This document shows positions 16,930 to 26,259 of a stretch of DNA of 41,674 bases, piece after piece. Below the pieces are notes generated by a model. That model did not search any database and was not told the origin of the DNA. It saw nothing but the letters and a program-made list of their open reading frames with translations. Position 1 is the stretch's first letter. Each line of letters starts with the position of its first letter. Position numbers and translations under genes: made by a program. The DNA is from Clostridia bacterium. Lineage in GTDB: Bacteria > Bacillota > Clostridia > UBA1381 > UBA9506. The DNA lies in the NCBI GenBank assembly GCA_017416855.1, contig JAFQAZ010000022.1, positions 1-41,674 of the forward strand, read 5' to 3'.

Positions 16930-17583
16930 ATGGCAGATCATATGTATAAACCCCACGAAGTACCCAAGGGGGAACGCTGGCAGTATTTTAAAGATTATTA
17001 TCTTGTTAAATCCATTTGCATTGCTTTGGGTGTAATCGCTCTTGTTTCCCTTTTAAAAACCACAGTATTTGCACCCAAGCCGGATGTGTCTATATTAATC
17101 GCCCACACTTCTTATATCGATAATGCCATTTGGGAAGAAGCAACTGCCGCTTTTCAGGCTTTGCCCCTGGATTTAAATGAAGACGGCCAGATTTTGATTG
17201 ATGCCGGCCCCATTCATATTGATCCCAATATGGAAAAGACCGATCCTGAAATGTATATGGCATCACAGAATAAGTTGATGGCCAGCCTGGCTACTGCTGA
17301 ATACGCTCTGCAGGTTGTTGATGATGCTTTGTTTGAAAGTCTTTCACGCGATGAACTCATCGGCACCTATGCCGAACTCCCTGACACCATGGGACATAAC
17401 CCTGAGGAGATTATTAAAATTCCTTTACAGGAACTGGCACCATTTAAAACTGTTGAAAACGTACCTGATGGATTATATATGACCTTGCGCCCCAAAAATG
17501 CTATGCAAATCGGCAACAGCAAAAAAAAGCTGGCACATTATGACCAGCAGCTGAAGGTCTTAATGATTATGATGCAACAATAA
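16930..17583 (+). CDS. Unknown membrane-anchored protein
   Basis: A 217-residue protein I do not recognise. Residues 1-27 are charged and cytosolic in character, residues about 30-50 form one transmembrane helix (SICIALGVIALVSLL), and the rest is a soluble domain probably outside the membrane. No cysteines, catalytic motif or lipobox are seen. ATG follows AGGAGG and the promoter is at perfect consensus, so it is likely well expressed. It is monocistronic, with terminators on both sides. Confidence 0.75.
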   Translation: MADHMYKPHEVPKGERWQYFKDYYLVKSICIALGVIALVSLLKTTVFAPKPDVSILIAHTSYIDNAIWEEATAAFQALPLDLNEDGQILIDAGPIHIDPNMEKTDPEMYMASQNKLMASLATAEYALQVVDDALFESLSRDELIGTYAELPDTMGHNPEEIIKIPLQELAPFKTVENVPDGLYMTLRPKNAMQIGNSKKKLAHYDQQLKVLMIMMQQ

Positions 17584-17589
17584 ACGAGG

Positions 17590-17619
17590 AAGAAACAGCC
17601 GGAATCCCGGCTGTTTCTT
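17590..17619 (+). terminator. Terminator before the ABC exporter
   Basis: AAGAAACAGCCGG (17590-17602) pairs perfectly with CCGGCTGTTTCTT (17607-17619) across a 4-nt loop, ending in T residues. Confidence 0.9.
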
Positions 17620-17646
17620 TTGCACCTTCAGAAAGGAAGTGCTCCT

Positions 17647-19368
17647 ATGATAAAAAAACTTTTCCCCTGCTTAAAGGGATATGGTAAATATGCCCTTTTG
17701 GCGCCCATCACTATTATTTTTGAAGTTCTGTTAGAAATCAGAATTCCCTATTATATGTCTAAAATCATTGATGTGGGTATTGCCAACAAAGACATTAACT
17801 ACATCATTAAAACCGGTGCCATGATGGCATTAATGGCTGTTTTATCCCTGATTTGCGGTGCACTTTCTGCTCGTTTCGCCGCCAAGGGCGCTATGGGCTT
17901 TGGCAAAAATCTGCGACGTAGTGTCTTTAACAAAATTCAGGAATTTTCTTTTGCCAACTGTGATAAATTCAGCACCGCCTCTTTAATTACCCGTTTAACT
18001 ACCGATGTTACTATGACACAGCATACCTTTATGATGTTAATCAGAACCTTTGTCCGTTCCCCCATTATGCTTGTAACAGCTACAATTATGGCCGCCAATT
18101 TGAACTCAAAGCTTTCCTTTGTCTTTTTGGTGTCCATCCCCATTTTAGGTACAGCCCTTGCTGTCATTATGGTTATGGCTTTTCCCCGTTTCCGCAAAAT
18201 GCTGGCTTGTTATGACAAAATGAATGGTTCCATACAGGAAAACCTGATTGGTGTCCGTGTGGTAAAATCCTTCGTACGTGAGGATTACGAAAACGAAAAG
18301 TTCAATCAGCGCGCTGAGACTCTTCGTCAGACGCAACTCAGCGCCGAGCGGATGATTATTTGCAATATGCCTATTATGCAGTTGGTGGTTTACAGCTGTA
18401 TCATCGCCATTTTATGGTTTGGCGGCAATATGGTCATCGCCGGCACGATGGATAACGGAGCGCTCATCAGCTTTATAACCTACGTTTCCCAGATTTTAAT
18501 GTCTCTGATGATGATTTCTATGTTTTTTGTCAGCTTTGTTATGACACGTGCTTCTGTTACCCGCATAGCCGAGGTTTTAAATGAAACACCTGATATTCCT
18601 GATGTAGATTCAGAGAACAAAGTAACAGAAGGCTCTGTTACCTTTAACAATGTTTCTTTTTCTTACGATAAAAACCCTGATAACCTGCATCTTGAGGATA
18701 TTAACCTGACGATAAACCCCGGTGAAACCGTGGGTATCATTGGAGGGACCGGTTCTTCTAAAACCAGTCTGGTACAACTGATTCCCCGATTATATGATGT
18801 ACTGGAAGGGCAGGTGCTGGTCGGCGGACGGGATGTTCGGGAATATTCCCTTGCTGAGCTCCGTTCTGCCGTAGGTATGGTACTGCAGAAAAATGTCCTG
18901 TTTTCCGGCACCATTGTTGATAATTTAAAATGGGGCAACCCCAATGCCACAACAGAAGAAATTATTTCTGCTTGTCAGGCCGCTCAGGCTCACGATTTTA
19001 TTATGTCCTTCCCCGATGGTTACGAAACCGTTTTAGGTCAGGGTGGCGTGAATGTTTCCGGCGGTCAGAAACAGCGTCTCTGCATTGCGCGGGCACTGAT
19101 TAAAAAACCTAAAATTATTATTTTAGATGATAGCACCAGCGCCGTCGATACGGCAACGGATGCTTCCATCCGAAAAGCATTGCACGAAAAACTGTCCGGC
19201 ACCACCACCATCATCATCGCTCAGCGCATCACTTCCGTATGCGATGCTGATAAAATCGTGGTGATGGATAACGGACGAATTAATGCAGTGGGCACCCACG
19301 AAGAACTGCTGGAAAGCAATGAAATTTACCGCGAAGTCTATGAATCTCAGCAAAAGGGGGTGGCATAA
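17647..19368 (+). CDS. ABC exporter half, degenerate ATP site subunit
   Basis: A 573-residue type IV ABC half-transporter with six transmembrane helices (about 15-305) and an NBD (about 340-573). Walker A is GGTGSSKTS (about 364-372), the signature is NVSGGQKQR, and Walker B is IIILDDSTSAVD. Asp495 occupies the position of the catalytic glutamate, which marks the degenerate-site subunit of heterodimeric exporters such as BmrC or TM287. ATG at 17647 follows AAAGGAAG. The partner gene starts directly at its stop codon. Substrate unknown; drugs, peptides or lipids are possible. Confidence 0.92.
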   Translation: MIKKLFPCLKGYGKYALLAPITIIFEVLLEIRIPYYMSKIIDVGIANKDINYIIKTGAMMALMAVLSLICGALSARFAAKGAMGFGKNLRRSVFNKIQEFSFANCDKFSTASLITRLTTDVTMTQHTFMMLIRTFVRSPIMLVTATIMAANLNSKLSFVFLVSIPILGTALAVIMVMAFPRFRKMLACYDKMNGSIQENLIGVRVVKSFVREDYENEKFNQRAETLRQTQLSAERMIICNMPIMQLVVYSCIIAILWFGGNMVIAGTMDNGALISFITYVSQILMSLMMISMFFVSFVMTRASVTRIAEVLNETPDIPDVDSENKVTEGSVTFNNVSFSYDKNPDNLHLEDINLTINPGETVGIIGGTGSSKTSLVQLIPRLYDVLEGQVLVGGRDVREYSLAELRSAVGMVLQKNVLFSGTIVDNLKWGNPNATTEEIISACQAAQAHDFIMSFPDGYETVLGQGGVNVSGGQKQRLCIARALIKKPKIIILDDSTSAVDTATDASIRKALHEKLSGTTTIIIAQRITSVCDADKIVVMDNGRINAVGTHEELLESNEIYREVYESQQKGVA

Positions 19369-21282
19369 ATGGCAAAACCTATGGGTAGTTCCGGTCCCGG
19401 CCGCGGCCCTATGAGAGGACCTGTAAGAAAACCGAAGGACGCTAAAAAAACAGTCTTAAGAATGCTAAGCTATATCGGCAAACAAAAGTGGCTATTGTTT
19501 TTGGTTGTTATCCTCATCTGCATCAGCGCACTGGCCGATGTGGCCGGCACTTATTTTTTAAAACCCATCATCAATGATTATCTCATTCCTTTAATCGGTC
19601 AGAAAGAACCTGATTTATCTGCTTTTATAGCTATGCTGTGCTTGATGGGCGGCATTTATCTGGCAGGTGCCTTATCTTCTTATGGATACAATCGTATTAT
19701 GCTGAACATTTCCACCCGTGCATTAAAGGATGTGCGTACAGATTTGTTTTCCGCTATGCAAAAACTGCCAATTAAGTTTTTTGATACACACGCTCACGGA
19801 GAATTGATGAGCCGCTTTACAAACGATACCGATACCCTGCGCGAAATTATCAGTTCAGGTATCCCCCACTTCATTTCTTCCGGCTTATCCCTCATTGGCG
19901 TATTTGTCATGATGCTTGTGCTGAGCCCCACTCTGACCATTTTAGTGCTCTTTATGCTGGCCATTATGCTATTTGTGGTGAAAACCATCGGCAAGCGAAG
20001 CGGATATTATTTTAAAGCTCAGCAAAAAGAACTGGGACGTGTAAACGGTTATATCGAAGAGATGATTGAAGGTCAGAAAATCGTTAAGGTTTTCTCCCGA
20101 GAAGACCAAGTGAAGGACGAATTTGAAGCACTCAACAATTCTCTTTGTCAGACTGCTACCAATGCGCATTCTTTTGCCAACATCCTGATGCCCATTATGG
20201 GGAACCTCTCTTATCTGCACTATGCATTAACCGCCGCCGTGGGCGCATTGCTCGCCATTGCCGGTTATATGGATGTAGGTACCATTGGCGCCTTTTTACA
20301 ATACACCCGTTCCTTCTCCCGCCCCATTTCACAAATTTCTCAACAATTTAACAGTATTCTGTCAGCTTTGGCAGGTGCTGAACGGATTTTTGCTCTCATT
20401 GATGAAGAACCGGAAGTGGATGAAGGCACCGTCACCCTGGTACGGGCACACAAAGATGCTACTGGTTTATTAACTGAAACCGCAGACTCCACTAACTGCT
20501 GGGCCTGGAAATGCCCTACTGATAATGGTTCCTTTGAATATGTTGAAGTAAAAGGCGATGTTCGCTTGGAAAATGTCACTTTCTCCTACGAAGAAAACAA
20601 AGTGATATTACAAGACATCAGTCTGTATGCAAAGCCCGGTCAGAAAATTGCCTTTGTCGGTTCTACCGGCGCCGGCAAAACAACCATTACCAACTTAATC
20701 AACCGGTTTTACGATGTGCAGGAAGGCAGCATTACCTATGACGGCATTCCTATCAAAAACATCAAAAAGGCCGATTTACGACACAGTCTTTCTATGGTGT
20801 TGCAAGATGCTCACCTCTTCACCGGCACCGTTCGCGATAACATCCGTTACGGCCGGTTGGATGCCACTGATGCTGAGATTGAGGAAGCTGCAAAGCTCGC
20901 CAATGCTCACAACTTTATTATGCACCTGCCTAAAGGATATGATACAATGTTAACGGGCGACGGTGGCAACCTGTCTCAGGGGCAGCGCCAGCTTCTTTCC
21001 ATCGCCCGCGCTGCTGTGGCCGATCCACCGGTGCTCATTTTAGATGAAGCCACCAGCTCCATCGACACCCGAACAGAAGCGTTAATTGAAAAAGGGATGG
21101 ATAAACTGATGGCTGGCCGAACCGTGTTCGTCATTGCCCACCGTTTATCCACCGTCCGCAACTCTAACGCCATTATGGTGTTAGAGCACGGCAAAATCAT
21201 TGAACGAGGTGACCACGAAAGTCTGCTGGCCGATCAAGGAAAATATTACCAATTGTACACCGGCATGTTCGAACTGGAATAA
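19369..21282 (+). CDS. ABC exporter half, catalytic ATP site subunit
   Basis: A 637-residue partner of the preceding gene. A Gly/Pro/Arg-rich N-terminal tail (1-25) precedes six transmembrane helices, a linker insert of about 50 residues (about 345-400, including NCWAWKCP), and the NBD. Walker A is GSTGAGKTT (about 430), the signature is NLSQGQRQL, and Walker B LILDEATSSID has the catalytic Glu at about 560. Together the two genes form one canonical and one degenerate ATP site. Its ATG touches the previous stop codon, and a terminator follows. Confidence 0.93.
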   Translation: MAKPMGSSGPGRGPMRGPVRKPKDAKKTVLRMLSYIGKQKWLLFLVVILICISALADVAGTYFLKPIINDYLIPLIGQKEPDLSAFIAMLCLMGGIYLAGALSSYGYNRIMLNISTRALKDVRTDLFSAMQKLPIKFFDTHAHGELMSRFTNDTDTLREIISSGIPHFISSGLSLIGVFVMMLVLSPTLTILVLFMLAIMLFVVKTIGKRSGYYFKAQQKELGRVNGYIEEMIEGQKIVKVFSREDQVKDEFEALNNSLCQTATNAHSFANILMPIMGNLSYLHYALTAAVGALLAIAGYMDVGTIGAFLQYTRSFSRPISQISQQFNSILSALAGAERIFALIDEEPEVDEGTVTLVRAHKDATGLLTETADSTNCWAWKCPTDNGSFEYVEVKGDVRLENVTFSYEENKVILQDISLYAKPGQKIAFVGSTGAGKTTITNLINRFYDVQEGSITYDGIPIKNIKKADLRHSLSMVLQDAHLFTGTVRDNIRYGRLDATDAEIEEAAKLANAHNFIMHLPKGYDTMLTGDGGNLSQGQRQLLSIARAAVADPPVLILDEATSSIDTRTEALIEKGMDKLMAGRTVFVIAHRLSTVRNSNAIMVLEHGKIIERGDHESLLADQGKYYQLYTGMFELE

Positions 21283-21316
21283 TCTTCAAATGTTGAAAAA
21301 AGCACATTAAAAGAAT

Positions 21317-21350
21317 AAAAAGGCATTCGTCAAAAGACGAATGCCTTTTT
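21317..21350 (+). terminator. Terminator of the ABC exporter operon
   Basis: A perfect 15-bp stem (21317-21331 with 21336-21350, core GGCATTCGTC) with an AAAA loop; T residues end the stem. Confidence 0.95.
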
Positions 21351-21411
21351 ATCATAACGCCAGCTTCATCCGCATAAGAATACAACAAGAACATTGAAAG
21401 GATGAATGAAT

Positions 21412-22584
21412 ATGAAACGTATTGTTTCTCTTTGTTTGTTATTTTGCCTGTGTCTTTCCCCACTGACGTCCCTTGCTGAAGAAACACCGCAGTTAACTGT
21501 CACCGCACCCTCCGCCATTTTAATCGAGGCCGGCACCGGGCAGGTTTTATTTGAGAAAAACAGTCACGAGAAAAGACACCCTGCTTCTGTAACCAAAATT
21601 ATGACGATGCTTCTCACCGTCGAGGCCATTGATAACGGACAAATCAAATTAGAGGATATGGTTCGTTGTTCCGATGTCGCTGCTTCTATGGGTGGCTCTC
21701 AGGTTTACTTAGAGCCCAATGAGGAAATGAGCGTGCGGGATATGCTAAAAGCTGTTGCCGTCGCTTCCGGCAACGATGCCGCTGTTGCCCTGGCAGAGCA
21801 CATTGCCGGCAGTCTGGAAGGCTTTGTAACCATGATGAACCAACGGGCTGAAGAGCTGGGCATGAAGGATACCCACTTTGTCAACTGCAATGGTCTGGAT
21901 GACCCGGAGCATCTCACAAGTGCCTATGATATAGCCTTAATGAGCCGCGAGCTTACCAAGCATCCTTTAATTTTTGAGTTCACAGGCATCTGGATGGATA
22001 GCCTGCGAAACGGTGCCTTTGGTTTAGTAAACACCAATAAGCTCATTCGCTTTTATGAAGGTGCCACCGGCTTAAAAACCGGCTCCACCAGTGTTGCTAA
22101 ATACTGTCTGAGTGCTTCCGCCACTCGCAATGATATGACACTCATCGCCGTTGTGCTGGGGGCTGACTCCTCTAAAGACCGTTTCGGTGATGCCAGCCGT
22201 TTGATGGATTACGGTTTTGCCAATTATGCCATTGCCGGCACTCTGCTCACCCCCGAAGATTTGCCATCGGTAACTGTGGTAAAAGGTGTGTCTCCCCAGG
22301 TAGAAAGCACCGTTTCGAAGGATTTCCATGTTCTGGTGAGCAAAAACAAGCTCAATAGCATTGAAAAAAAGATTACCCTTTCAGATAGCGTCACCGCACC
22401 CGTTCACATTGGCGATAAACTAGGTGAAGCCGAATTTTTCATCGACGGAAAACCCATTGGCGGTACAGATATTGTGGCCAAAGAGGCCGTAAACAAAATC
22501 GGTTTTATGGGAATGTTTGGCAAACTAGCCAAGCAATTACTATTTGGCAATACCACACAAACTCTTTCCGATAGTGTAAAATAA
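21412..22584 (+). CDS. D-alanyl-D-alanine carboxypeptidase (DacF/DacB type)
   Basis: A 390-residue secreted or membrane-associated serine carboxypeptidase that trims the terminal D-Ala of peptidoglycan stem peptides. Signal peptide at about 1-23 (ending SLAEE). Active-site motifs are SVTK (about 58-61), SGN and KTGST (about 222-226), followed by the C-terminal PBP5-like domain (about 285-360) and an amphipathic tail. The ATG at 21412 is 9 nt from AAAGGA; the ATG at 21406 is too close. Next to a BofC-like gene and within a spore-gene-rich window, a sporulation role is plausible but not shown. Confidence 0.92.
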   Translation: MKRIVSLCLLFCLCLSPLTSLAEETPQLTVTAPSAILIEAGTGQVLFEKNSHEKRHPASVTKIMTMLLTVEAIDNGQIKLEDMVRCSDVAASMGGSQVYLEPNEEMSVRDMLKAVAVASGNDAAVALAEHIAGSLEGFVTMMNQRAEELGMKDTHFVNCNGLDDPEHLTSAYDIALMSRELTKHPLIFEFTGIWMDSLRNGAFGLVNTNKLIRFYEGATGLKTGSTSVAKYCLSASATRNDMTLIAVVLGADSSKDRFGDASRLMDYGFANYAIAGTLLTPEDLPSVTVVKGVSPQVESTVSKDFHVLVSKNKLNSIEKKITLSDSVTAPVHIGDKLGEAEFFIDGKPIGGTDIVAKEAVNKIGFMGMFGKLAKQLLFGNTTQTLSDSVK

Positions 22585-22590
22585 CAATTT

Positions 22591-22620
22591 TTGTATACAT
22601 TTCTGTCATTCGGTTACAAT
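22591..22620 (+). promoter_or_regulatory. Candidate promoter of the BofC-like gene
   Basis: TTGTAT (22591-22596), 18-nt spacer, TACAAT (22615-22620), about 34 nt before the start codon. Confidence 0.5.
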
Positions 22621-22654
22621 AGAACCAAACGAATGAACAGAGGAGAAATTATCT

Positions 22655-23083
22655 ATGTATCGTATACAAAAGAAAAAAAGAAGAGGCTTCTTATTCTATT
22701 TAATTCTGTTTGTCTCAGCTTTTTCTGTGGGTCTCGGCATCGGCTATGCCACTATTCGAATGAATGCCAACAACCTTCAAAGCGAGTTAACGCAGCAGGA
22801 AGAACTTTTTCCCTCTGCCACGCCTCCTGCTAATCAGCCGGCATCATTGAACGTCACCCTGCCCGAAGAAACACCGGATCCAAAGCCTATGTATTTTGTT
22901 ACTGCGCAAAACGGTGCCGTGGCTGTTTTCACCTTCGACGAGCAGGGTGATATGCGCTTTAGCTATAAGCTGGCCATCGATATAGAGTCCTTGCCATTGA
23001 TTGACCAAAAACTGTTTGAAGACGGCATTTACCTCTATTCCAAGCAAGAATTATTTGAACTGACAGAAGATTTTTCATCATAA
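22655..23083 (+). CDS. BofC C-terminal-domain-like membrane protein
   Basis: A 142-residue protein. Residues 1-10 are strongly basic and about 11-33 form one transmembrane helix. A Pro/Thr-rich linker (about 48-77) leads to a C-terminal domain (about 78-140) with MYFVTAQNGAVAVFTF and LPLIDQKLFEDGIYLYSKQEL. The latter resembles the BofC C-terminal domain found in forespore proteins that restrain SpoIVB; this is my recognition from pattern, not a search. The ATG follows AGAGGAG. Its stop codon runs directly into a 19-A tract and a terminator. Confidence 0.7.
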   Translation: MYRIQKKKRRGFLFYLILFVSAFSVGLGIGYATIRMNANNLQSELTQQEELFPSATPPANQPASLNVTLPEETPDPKPMYFVTAQNGAVAVFTFDEQGDMRFSYKLAIDIESLPLIDQKLFEDGIYLYSKQELFELTEDFSS

Positions 23084-23100
23084 AAAAAAAAAAAAAAAAA

Positions 23101-23124
23101 CAGTTGCGTTTTTACACGCAACTG
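23101..23124. terminator. Bidirectional terminator
   Basis: CAGTTGCGT (23101-23109) pairs with ACGCAACTG (23116-23124). It is preceded by 19 consecutive A (23082-23100) and followed by a T run, so it can end both the BofC-like gene and the opposing stalk-domain gene. Confidence 0.9.
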
Positions 23125-23147
23125 TTTTTTTATAAAGTGGTTTATGA

Positions 23148-24146
23148 TTACTGATTAATCTGCAAGGTTTCACCTGCGATAACTGCTTCAGAACCTAAAA
23201 GTTCATTAAAGAAGGTGTGGGGAACATAGGTCAGTTCACCGATTAAGGTAGCTGCAGGTTCAGCGCTTCTTGCAATCTGATCCAGAACAACCTTCACACT
23301 CTCTTCACCTTTAGCAACCAGAACGCTTCTTTCTTCGCCATTCCAGGTAACAGTATACCCTAATTTTTCACTAATGGCACGAATGGGGAGCATCAGGTTT
23401 TCTTCAATAAATTCAACCTTTGCATCCAATGCTTCACCGTTTACAGCTACTGCTGTTACATCGCTGATAGAAGCTTCAGCTTCTACAGCCTGAGGTAATA
23501 ACATAATCTGTGTGGGGTTAGCCTGTGCGGGGATGCTCATGGTCATAATTTCAGACCAAGCCAGAATAGCACTTCCTTCTTTAACGTCACTCATCGTTAC
23601 AATGTTTCTGGTTCTGTAAGGCAGAACAGTTACGTCTTTAGCAACGTTAAAGATAAAGTTGCCGTCTTCGGTTTCAATGGTGTAACCATCTTCATTTTCA
23701 GTTACTTTGCTTACGACTGCATAAATAGGCAGAACACTTGCTTCTTCGCCGGCAATAACAATCACTCTTGCAAAGCTCTGGGGCGGCAGACTGAAAGTAG
23801 CTGCCACATTGTGGTATATTCTCACGTTCGCACCTTTTGCACAGTCTGTTAAAGAAGCCGGTGTGCCGTCTGCTTTAATAATAACGGTTTCTTCACCAAT
23901 GTTAAAGCGTTTTGCATCTTCTACTGCTTCGCCTAACACAATGTAGCTTTCTTCTTCAGACAGTTCAGAAATGGTTCCTTCCGTTACAGTATAGTTTGCA
24001 AGGTTTTCTTCAACCACTGCAACAGCCTCGGGATTTTCAGAAATCAGCATGGGGGTGTTTGCAGCTTCTTCTGCTAATACACAAGCAGTGCTCAGGCTCA
24101 TTGCCAGAGTCAGAATCGCTGCTAAAAATCTTTTTTTGTTTTTCAT
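23148..24146 (-). CDS. Secreted stalk-domain (copper amine oxidase N-like) protein
   Basis: A 332-residue exported protein. Signal peptide at 1-25 (KNKKRFLAAILTLAMSLSTA). The middle region (about 50-200) has repeated beta-rich segments of unknown fold. The C-terminal stalk domain (about 230-330: VEFIEENLMLPIRAISEKLGYTVTWNGEERSVLV) is the type often called copper amine oxidase N-terminal domain and is common on Clostridia surface proteins. No catalytic or anchoring motif is visible. ATG follows AGGAGG. An ECF-type promoter lies upstream, suggesting envelope-stress control. Confidence 0.85.
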   Translation of the reverse strand: MKNKKRFLAAILTLAMSLSTACVLAEEAANTPMLISENPEAVAVVEENLANYTVTEGTISELSEEESYIVLGEAVEDAKRFNIGEETVIIKADGTPASLTDCAKGANVRIYHNVAATFSLPPQSFARVIVIAGEEASVLPIYAVVSKVTENEDGYTIETEDGNFIFNVAKDVTVLPYRTRNIVTMSDVKEGSAILAWSEIMTMSIPAQANPTQIMLLPQAVEAEASISDVTAVAVNGEALDAKVEFIEENLMLPIRAISEKLGYTVTWNGEERSVLVAKGEESVKVVLDQIARSAEPAATLIGELTYVPHTFFNELLGSEAVIAGETLQINQ

Positions 24147-24190
24147 TTTCGTTTCCTCCTGTTTTATGTAATTTGTTTTACGCTTATATA

Positions 24191-24215
24191 GACGGCAGGT
24201 TTTTATAAAAGTTCC
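24191..24215 (-). promoter_or_regulatory. ECF sigma-type promoter of the stalk-domain gene
   Basis: Minus-strand GGAAC (24215-24211), 16-nt spacer, CGTC (24194-24191), then TATATA. This GGAAC-N16-CGTC pattern fits ECF sigma promoters of Bacillota (SigW/SigM-like) and not the housekeeping TTGACA/TATAAT pattern used elsewhere in this window. Confidence 0.6.
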
Positions 24216-24245
24216 GTATATTTTAAAATTTTTTTCAAAATACTA
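24215..24245 (+). promoter_or_regulatory. Possible SigG-type promoter of gpr
   Basis: CGTATA (24215-24220), 18-nt spacer, AATACTA (24239-24245). This approximates the forespore SigG consensus (GNATA, CATANTA), as expected for gpr. The match is partial and the region is very AT-rich. Confidence 0.35.
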
Positions 24246-24271
24246 AAAAAAATTGTTTTTGGGAGGAAACC

Positions 24272-25228
24272 ATGAACCAAATTCGCACTGATTTAGCCAT
24301 TGAAGTCCACGAAATGCTCACCGAAACGGCCGCTGAACTCTCCGGCGTAACTGTTCATAAGGAACAAAAGCACAACGCCCGAATTTCCCGCGTAAAAATC
24401 GAAACCCTCCGGGCTCAACACCAAATGGGCAAACCCATCGGCAATTATATTACCATAGAATTCCCCGATGTGAACATTGCCGAAGGAGAAGATTACGAAA
24501 ATTTATGCCGCACCATGGCAGAAGAGTTATCCGCTCTTTTGCCCTTGCAAAAAAACAATACTGTTCTGGTGGTGGGGCTCGGCAATCAGAACATCACGCC
24601 GGATGCCTTGGGGCCTTCCGTTGTTTCCAGATTAATGGTCACCCGCCATCTCTTACAATATATCCCCGACCAGATTGATGAAGGCATTCGTCCCGTTTGT
24701 GCCATTTCTCCCGGTGTGTTGGGTATCACCGGTATGGAAACCGGGGAAGTCATTCGTGGTGTAACAGATAAAATCCATCCTGATGCCGTCATTGTAGTGG
24801 ATGCGCTGGCCGCCCGCAGTATGGATAGAATCAGCACCACCATCCAGCTTTGTGATACGGGCATCAGTCCCGGTGCTGGTGTTGGCAACAACCGAAAGGA
24901 ACTGAACAAAAGCAGTTTAGGTGTGCCGGTAATTGCCGTGGGAGTTCCTACCGTCATTGATGCCGCTACCATCGCAACAGATACACTGCAACTGGCCGTC
25001 CAAAAAGAAAATAGCGACAAGCTCTGCCGTGAGCTTGCCGCTATGGATCGCGAGGAACAGTATACTATCTTAAAGGAAGCCTTACCGGAATCTTTAAACG
25101 GTTTTATGGTCACCCCTAAGGATGTTGATCTTTTCATTGAGCGAGTGGCCAAAGTGGTAGCCAATGGCATTAACCTTTCTTTGCATAAAAACATTACCTT
25201 TCAGGATATCGCCGCCTACACTTCCTGA
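24272..25228 (+). CDS. gpr: Germination protease GPR
   Basis: A 318-residue aspartic-type endopeptidase that degrades small acid-soluble proteins at germination. The N-terminus RTDLAIE resembles its own zymogen cleavage and SASP cleavage site. VVGLGNQNITPDALGP, ISPGVLGITGMET and VVDALAARSMDRISTTIQLCDTGI-like blocks (residues 185-208) are family hallmarks. The ATG follows GGGAGG. Its 3' end overlaps the convergent hydE by 13 nt. Strong evidence that the organism sporulates. Confidence 0.95.
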   Translation: MNQIRTDLAIEVHEMLTETAAELSGVTVHKEQKHNARISRVKIETLRAQHQMGKPIGNYITIEFPDVNIAEGEDYENLCRTMAEELSALLPLQKNNTVLVVGLGNQNITPDALGPSVVSRLMVTRHLLQYIPDQIDEGIRPVCAISPGVLGITGMETGEVIRGVTDKIHPDAVIVVDALAARSMDRISTTIQLCDTGISPGAGVGNNRKELNKSSLGVPVIAVGVPTVIDAATIATDTLQLAVQKENSDKLCRELAAMDREEQYTILKEALPESLNGFMVTPKDVDLFIERVAKVVANGINLSLHKNITFQDIAAYTS

Positions 25229-26256
25229 TAATCTCCCCGGGCGGTCACCGTCTGATAGCCGATTCTCGCCAGGCGAGCATCCAATGCATCCCGGGCTTCT
25301 GCCGCTTCTGCTCCATCTGAGAGCTTGTTATCATATAAACTGTAATCCTTCCGGTGCATATTGGGTGATAAATTGGGCATTACCACATTGGCACCGCTTA
25401 AAATCGCCAGCTCCCGTCCTCCTTCTGCCAAAGTGCCCACTGCCGTCGTGGCCGGAAGCAGCGCAAAAGGATGAGCAAGTCTGAGCAAAGCAATTAAAAA
25501 CAATGTCAGGTCAAGTGCCCCCGCCGGTTCATTGCCGAAGGGGGTATCTTTATGGGGAATAAAGGGCCCAATGCCAATCATTTGTGGCTTTAATTCCTCA
25601 ATAAACAATAAATCACTACATAAGGTCTCCACTGTCTGATAAGGGGAACCCACCATAAAACCGGTGCCCACCTGAAAACCAATTTCTTTTAAATCCCACA
25701 GACATTGTTTCCTCTCCTGTAAGGAAACACCGGCAGGATGGAGCTTACCATAATGCTCTTCATCTGCCGTTTCGTGCCGGAGTAAATAACGGTCTGCCCC
25801 AGCATCAAAATATTGCTGATAAATCTCCCGGGGTCGTTCCCCCACCGACAAGGTTACCGCACAATCGGGATACCGTTTTTTAATTTCTTTCACTACATTG
25901 CATAATTCATCATCAGTAAATCCGCCATCCTCACCCCCCTGCAATACAAAGGTGCGAAAACCTAAGTGATAGCCATTTTCACAACAGGCTAAAATCTCTT
26001 CATCGGTCAGCCGATAGCGTTTGCAAAGGGTGTTGCTTCTTCTGAGACCGCAATAATAGCAATCTCGTTTACAGATGTTGGTAAATTCAATGAGACCACG
26101 GATGTAAATATCCGTCCCGAAATTCAAAACCGTCACTTGTCGTGCCAGTTCCCGGGCATATTGCTCCAACTCCTCTGTCCTGCCGGAAAGCAGCGCTTTA
26201 TATTCTTCTCTTGTTAAGCTATGTTCTGTTCTCAGTTTATCAATGAGTTGTTTCAT
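25216..26256 (-). CDS. hydE: [FeFe]-hydrogenase H-cluster maturase HydE
   Basis: A 346-residue radical SAM enzyme acting with HydG and HydF to build the 2Fe subcluster of [FeFe]-hydrogenase. The CX3CX2C cluster motif is C62-C66-C69 in NICKRDCYYCGL. FVLQGGEDGG, HETADEEHYGKLHP and IGPFIPHKDTPFG are typical of HydE and separate it from BioB. ATG at 26256 lies 3 nt after the mnmA stop, and its ribosome site is inside mnmA. HydF and HydG are not in the window. Last gene of pdxK-mnmA-hydE. Confidence 0.92.
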   Translation of the reverse strand: MKQLIDKLRTEHSLTREEYKALLSGRTEELEQYARELARQVTVLNFGTDIYIRGLIEFTNICKRDCYYCGLRRSNTLCKRYRLTDEEILACCENGYHLGFRTFVLQGGEDGGFTDDELCNVVKEIKKRYPDCAVTLSVGERPREIYQQYFDAGADRYLLRHETADEEHYGKLHPAGVSLQERKQCLWDLKEIGFQVGTGFMVGSPYQTVETLCSDLLFIEELKPQMIGIGPFIPHKDTPFGNEPAGALDLTLFLIALLRLAHPFALLPATTAVGTLAEGGRELAILSGANVVMPNLSPNMHRKDYSLYDNKLSDGAEAAEARDALDARLARIGYQTVTARGDYQEV

Positions 26257-26259
26257 ATT

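Noticed and set aside
18000-18336. Minus-strand open frames inside the ABC exporter and other long genes
   Set aside because: They lie wholly within well-supported genes and lack ribosome sites or protein-like features.
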